NCBI GenBank assembly: GCA_016928975.1
Contig: JAFGJR010000272.1
Span: forward strand, 1 to 64,000
Source of the DNA: Sedimentisphaerales bacterium
GTDB lineage: Bacteria > Planctomycetota > Phycisphaerae > Sedimentisphaerales > SG8-4
Length of the DNA: 64,000 nucleotides
Direction: 5' to 3'
Made by a program: the position numbers and the translations under genes. Of this stretch, positions 61,006 through 64,000 are shown piece after piece (the stretch's first letter is position 1; every line of letters begins with the position of its first letter). Under the pieces are notes generated by a model. That model was not told the origin of the DNA, ran no database searches, and saw nothing but the letters and a program-made list of their open reading frames with translations.

Positions 61006-61599
61006 TTACGGCCTGTGCTGATCGGGAGGAACACTGCCTGCGTCCGCCCCTTCGACTCCCGCATGTCCGCCGGCGTGTATGCGATGCCACAGATCAGCCA
61101 GGCCGCGGGCCTGCAAGAACAAAACAACGCCGAGGACAAGCTGAATCACTCCGGGGACGGCATAGCGCCAGACCCCCTGAACCACTTGGTCTGCCGCCGA
61201 CCCGGTGAGGCGATGCGATGCAGCGTAGTAGAAGGTCCAAATGGCCTGGCTGATTTGCGGAATCGCCCGGAAGAAGACCAGAACCGCGACGATGGAAAAC
61301 CCGATGGCCTGCACGTCACGCCCGGTCACGGCGCTCGACATGCCAAGAGGCTTGTCCTCGCCTACGAGCAGGGGAGCAAGATTCCGGCTGAAAACGATCA
61401 GCACGGCGCCGGCTCCCCCCATCAGCAGGAGCGGCGCCAGCATGATCAGGGCAGCTCATAACACCGTCAGGGGCTCGTTTCTACCCGTCCGCAGCATATA
61501 CGCAAAGCTCCCAATATGTAGGAAGACGGGAAGGGACTCAATCAGTGCATAGATACCGAGCGGTTTCAGGGCAAACGACGCCAACTCATGTCTCGTCAT
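61006..61599 (-). pseudogene. Small membrane protein gene interrupted by in-frame TGA
   Basis: Starting at ATG 61599 behind a strong ribosome site (GGAGGTGAAGC), the frame reads MTRHELASFALKPLGIYALI, ESLPVFLHIGSFAYMLRTGR, NEPLTVL, then TGA (61456-61458), then AALIMLAPLLLMGGAGAVLIV and onward in the same frame to 61006. Read through, it would be about 197 aa with roughly four membrane helices. The second part alone has no ribosome site. It looks like a recent nonsense mutation or a sequencing error. No selenocysteine element was seen after the TGA. Family not recognised. Confidence 0.65.
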
Positions 61600-61754
61600 G
61601 CTTCACCTCCACAGCATTCCATTCCATCTTCGCTTCGCACTACGGCCGCTGCTTCCCGCGGCCACGAATCCCTCATGCAAGTGCTCATTGTCACACAAAG
61701 CGGCCGGTCTCGCAAGGAACCGCCGGCCGAAGGTAACTTTTTTCGTATTTTCTC

Positions 61755-61783
61755 TTGACACAGTCTGTCCGGTTCTATAGCAT
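61755..61783 (+). promoter_or_regulatory. sigma70-type promoter upstream of integrase remnant
   Basis: TTGACA (61755-61760), 17-nt spacer, TAGCAT (61778-61783). Transcription would start near 61790 and run into the terminator at 61990-62031, giving a transcript of about 240 nt. Confidence 0.5.
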
Positions 61784-61818
61784 CCACCTGTTTGAGTGTG
61801 AGTTCAGCGGAAATCTCA

Positions 61819-61962
61819 ATGGTTCGAGTTAGGGAAAACACGCAGAAGCATTTGACGCGTCACACCGTGGCGACGCTGCTTGTGCGCGCCGCCCTGCCGG
61901 CCACCACGATCAAGGACGTCATGATCATGGTGGTAGGCCAGAGAAAGGAGGCGGCTCCCTAA
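61819..61962 (+). pseudogene. Tyrosine recombinase C-terminal remnant
   Basis: 47 aa: HLTRHTVATLLVRAALPATT, then IKDVMIMVV. This matches the HxLRHTFAT...L...G.....I...LGH block of phage-type integrases (the catalytic Arg and first His), but the rest of the protein and the active-site Tyr region are gone. The short frame may be transcribed from the promoter at 61755. The surrounding gap 61600-62107 holds that promoter and the terminator but no complete gene. Confidence 0.55.
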
Positions 61963-61989
61963 AGGACCAGTTTCAGCATCGTCGAGTTC

Positions 61990-62031
61990 AAAAAGCCTTT
62001 CAGGGAGCACAAGACCCTGAAAGGCTTTTTT
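61990..62031. terminator. Strong bidirectional Rho-independent terminator
   Basis: AAAAAGCCTTTCAGGG paired perfectly with CCCTGAAAGGCTTTTT, 9-nt loop, ending in a TTTTTT run on the plus strand and the equivalent on the minus strand. It separates the integrase-remnant unit from the methyltransferase gene. Confidence 0.9.
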
Positions 62032-62107
62032 CGTTTCCAGGAACCAGCAAGACGAGCCGTTTTGCGAGGACGTGAGAGGTGTGTGTCAAATGAGAGGGAT
62101 TAGAGAA

Positions 62108-62908
62108 ATGGACATCGACTTCTACTGCGACTACGTGAACGCCGTGAATGAGGCGAGAGGCCCCGCCTGGCGGTACGACGAGATGAAGCCTTGTGGCGCG
62201 GACTTCAACAGCTTCCTCGTGGCAAGGGCCTACGACAAGTACCATCAGACGTTCCGAGATTACCGAAGAGAAACCGAGCAGATCGTAACGACACTGGGAT
62301 TGGAGAGCTCCGCGACCGTGCTCGACATGGGCTGCGGCACCGGCGCCTTTTCGATTCATGCGTCGCCGCACTACCGCAAGGTCTACGCCGTCGATGTCGC
62401 AAAAACCATGTTGTGCCGCGCCCGGCGAAAGGCGAAGAAGGCCGGCCTGACCAATATCGAATTCCGTCGCGGCGGGTTCCTGACCTATGAGCACACGGAT
62501 GAGCCCGTCGATGCCATCGTCTCGGTTGTTGCCCTGCACCATCTGCCGGACTTCTGGAAACTCGTGGGCTTGCGCCGGCTTGCGTCAATGCTGAAGCCGG
62601 ACGGGCGTCTCTATGTGCTTGACGTCGTCTTCTCATTCGATGTTGATCGGCACCGACCTTCGATCGAGCGGTTCGTCGAGAAGATGAGCATTCGCACGGC
62701 GCCGGGCGGCCGCAGGGCCGCGGAGACACACGTGCGCGAAGAGTTCAGCACCTGCGGCTGGATCATGGAGGGACTGCTTGAACGAGCGGGCTTCCGGATC
62801 GACGACGCAGACTACAAAGACAACTTCCTGGCGGCCTACTTGTGTACGAGGGAGCCCAGGCCGGCAACGACCGAAAGCTTGACCCCCGCCGCCCGGCGGG
62901 TACGCTGA
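62108..62908 (+). CDS. Class I SAM-dependent methyltransferase
   Basis: About 266 aa from ATG 62108; ATG 62090 and GTG 62072 are alternative starts. Motif I is ATVLDMGCGTGAFSIHA, then KVYAVDVAKTMLCRARRKAK and NIEFRRGGF, motif IV DAIVSVVALHHLPDFWKL and the post-motif strand GRLYVLDVVFSF. The N-terminal FYCDYVNAVNEARGPAWRYDEMKPCG region, and the position of cysteines, do not tell the substrate. A small-molecule or protein substrate is possible. A GNAT gene follows 25 bp downstream and may be co-expressed. Confidence 0.88.
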   Translation: MDIDFYCDYVNAVNEARGPAWRYDEMKPCGADFNSFLVARAYDKYHQTFRDYRRETEQIVTTLGLESSATVLDMGCGTGAFSIHASPHYRKVYAVDVAKTMLCRARRKAKKAGLTNIEFRRGGFLTYEHTDEPVDAIVSVVALHHLPDFWKLVGLRRLASMLKPDGRLYVLDVVFSFDVDRHRPSIERFVEKMSIRTAPGGRRAAETHVREEFSTCGWIMEGLLERAGFRIDDADYKDNFLAAYLCTREPRPATTESLTPAARRVR

Positions 62909-62933
62909 CCCAGATTGCGATGGAGTTGGAGCC

Positions 62934-63413
62934 ATGATGGAAGAACCGCCGTTGAGCATAAGGACGTTCCGGGAAACGGACCTGATGTTCCTGAAATCGA
63001 TGATCCATAGAACCATTGCTGTCTGCTATCCGGGGCACTACTGTTTGGAGGCGGTCCGCTTCTTCATGAACTACCACGCCGAACAGGCGATCCGCCGGGA
63101 CGCAAGGGTCGGTTGCACGATCATAGTGGAGAGAGGCGACCGGACCGTCGGCACGGGCACCCTCCTCGGCGATGAGATCAAACGGGTCTTCGTGGACCCA
63201 GGCGTGCAAAGGCAAGGCACGGGCCGGCGGATCATGCAGCACCTGGAAGAGAAGGCCCGCTCGTCGGGAGTCGCGATCGTGAGACTCGATGCGTCGCTGC
63301 CCTCCAAGCCGTTCTATGACACGCTGGGCTATGTCACCGTGGAAAAGACGTTCTTGCCGGTAGAGAATGACCGGCGATTGGATTTCTTCAGGATGCAAAA
63401 GGGAGTATTATGA
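62934..63413 (+). CDS. GNAT family N-acetyltransferase
   Basis: 159 aa. Typical features are the start LSIRTFRETDLMFLKSMIHR, the strand TLLGDEIKRVFVDPGVQRQG and acetyl-CoA loop QRQGTGRRIMQHLEEKARSS, then IVRLDASLPSKPFYDTLGYV. The N-terminal CYPGHYCLEAVRFFMNYH is unusual in having a tyrosine/cysteine-rich helix but fits the pattern of arsenate/polyamine-like GNATs only loosely. Its stop overlaps the start of the PhzF gene (ATGA), so the two are probably translated together. Confidence 0.87.
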   Translation: MMEEPPLSIRTFRETDLMFLKSMIHRTIAVCYPGHYCLEAVRFFMNYHAEQAIRRDARVGCTIIVERGDRTVGTGTLLGDEIKRVFVDPGVQRQGTGRRIMQHLEEKARSSGVAIVRLDASLPSKPFYDTLGYVTVEKTFLPVENDRRLDFFRMQKGVL

Positions 63414-64000
63414 CCACAGTCCCGTTCCATATCGTGGATGTGTTTGCCGAGCAGAGGTACGCAGGGAACCAGCTCGCTGTCTTCCGGGATGCGCGCGGCC
63501 TTTCCGGCGACGACATGCAGAGGATCGCCAGAGAGATGAACTTCTCCGAGACCACGTTCATTCCCTCGAACGCCGAGCGTGACGGCGGCTATGATGTGCG
63601 GATCTTCACGCCCGCCGCAGAGGTCCCCTTTGCCGGCCATCCCACTCTGGGGACGGCGTACATCATCCGCCAGGAGATCCTCCGCAGGCCCGTGGAGCAG
63701 GTGACCCTGAACCTGAAGGTCGGTCAGATCCCCGTCTGTTTCGACCGTCAGGCGGACGGCCGGGACATCCTGTGGATGACGCCGAAGGAAGCGACGTTTG
63801 GCGAGGTGTTCGATCCCGGCGAGCTGGCTCCATTACTGAAGGTCAATCGATCCGACATCGACACCGACTTTCCGATCCAGTCGGTATCGACCGGGCTGCC
63901 GTTCCTCCTGCTTCCATTGCGGAGCCTCGATGCGGTCCGGCGCGCCGGCGTCGTCAGGGACAAGTGGCTTGGCTGGGTCAAGGACCGGTCGGCGAAGATG
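63410..64000 (+). CDS. PhzF family isomerase (cut by window end)
   Basis: The first 197 residues are in the window, with no stop before the end. PhzF/diaminopimelate epimerase-fold features are seen: PFHIVDVFAEQRYAGNQLAV, EMNFSETTFIPS with the conserved catalytic glutamate, and VRIFTPAAEVPFAGHPTLGT, the family's most conserved stretch. PhzF itself isomerises a phenazine intermediate; most relatives, like YddE, have unknown substrates. The ATG overlaps the GNAT stop by 4 bp. No other phenazine gene is in the window. Confidence 0.9.
   Translation, partial: MTTVPFHIVDVFAEQRYAGNQLAVFRDARGLSGDDMQRIAREMNFSETTFIPSNAERDGGYDVRIFTPAAEVPFAGHPTLGTAYIIRQEILRRPVEQVTLNLKVGQIPVCFDRQADGRDILWMTPKEATFGEVFDPGELAPLLKVNRSDIDTDFPIQSVSTGLPFLLLPLRSLDAVRRAGVVRDKWLGWVKDRSAKM

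Noticed and set aside
61456..61458. TGA read as selenocysteine
   Set aside because: No SECIS-like hairpin directly downstream, hydrophobic membrane context, and no selenoprotein family resemblance.
1..64000. CRISPR array or phage-defence locus
   Set aside because: No regularly spaced identical direct repeats of 24-40 bp were seen, and no Cas, restriction-modification or known defence gene was recognised.

Overview
The window reads as chromosome of a high-GC planctomycete-like bacterium, most plausibly class Phycisphaerae (Sedimentisphaerales-type), probably from a metagenome. This is inferred from gene content. The clues are several prepilin-type (H-X9-DG-like) pseudopilins beside glycan genes, very large secreted mosaics of discoidin, LamG and DNRLRE-like modules, MtaA-type uroporphyrinogen decarboxylase paralogs, an ECF sigma factor linked to a membrane Ser/Thr kinase, and DnaE, AsnRS, PheA, TpiA and SecG genes of ordinary bacterial type. 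No rRNA, tRNA or CRISPR array was seen.

Layout. 1-22.6 kb is a glycan-use region: three paralogous secreted mosaic proteins, two pseudopilins, a GH51 arabinofuranosidase, a secreted six-hairpin-type glycosidase, a PatB-like aminotransferase, an M50 protease, one intact URO-D paralog and one remnant. 22.6-29.5 kb is the most unusual part: an AmmeMemoRadiSam locus made of the radical SAM enzyme, a tiny translationally coupled ORF, and a lipoprotein that fuses MEMO to AMMECR1. It is followed by a 1285-aa membrane protein joining a spermidine-synthase-like module, a flavinylatable FMN domain and a NosR/NapH-like Fe-S module. 29.5-34.8 kb is a three-gene glycan operon (beta-propeller, glycosidase, GH39-like). 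34.8-41.3 kb is a minus-strand cassette with overlapping genes behind a good sigma70-type promoter: secreted LRR/dockerin-like/propeller protein, ECF sigma factor, unknown protein, zinc-finger kinase, pseudopilin. 41.4-50.7 kb holds ClC, DnaE and AsnRS among fragments of a histidine kinase, an IS256 transposase and a toxin-antitoxin pair. 50.7-59.3 kb is housekeeping (Ogt, PheA, TpiA-SecG, YicC-Gmk-omega-CoaC) and includes an RNase H-PurN fusion beside a CT398-like zinc-ribbon protein. 59.3-64 kb has an M20 peptidase, two GNATs, a methyltransferase, an integrase remnant, a membrane gene broken by an in-frame TGA, and a PhzF gene cut by the window end.

Two repeat families run through these genes. 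One is a long foldback element (three copies), always directly 5' of a gene and in the same orientation relative to it; one copy has a clear 7-bp target duplication and lies exactly between two genes that were 2 nt apart. The other is a 28-bp palindromic repeat (four copies), two of which are read in frame inside intact genes. A perfect 15-bp inverted repeat also overlaps the predicted dnaE promoter.

The best candidate for an undescribed system is the exported MEMO-AMMECR1 lipoprotein with its radical SAM partner, the coupled mini-ORF and the adjacent membrane flavin/Fe-S protein. The gene order suggests an envelope redox or modification pathway, but its substrate cannot be read from sequence.
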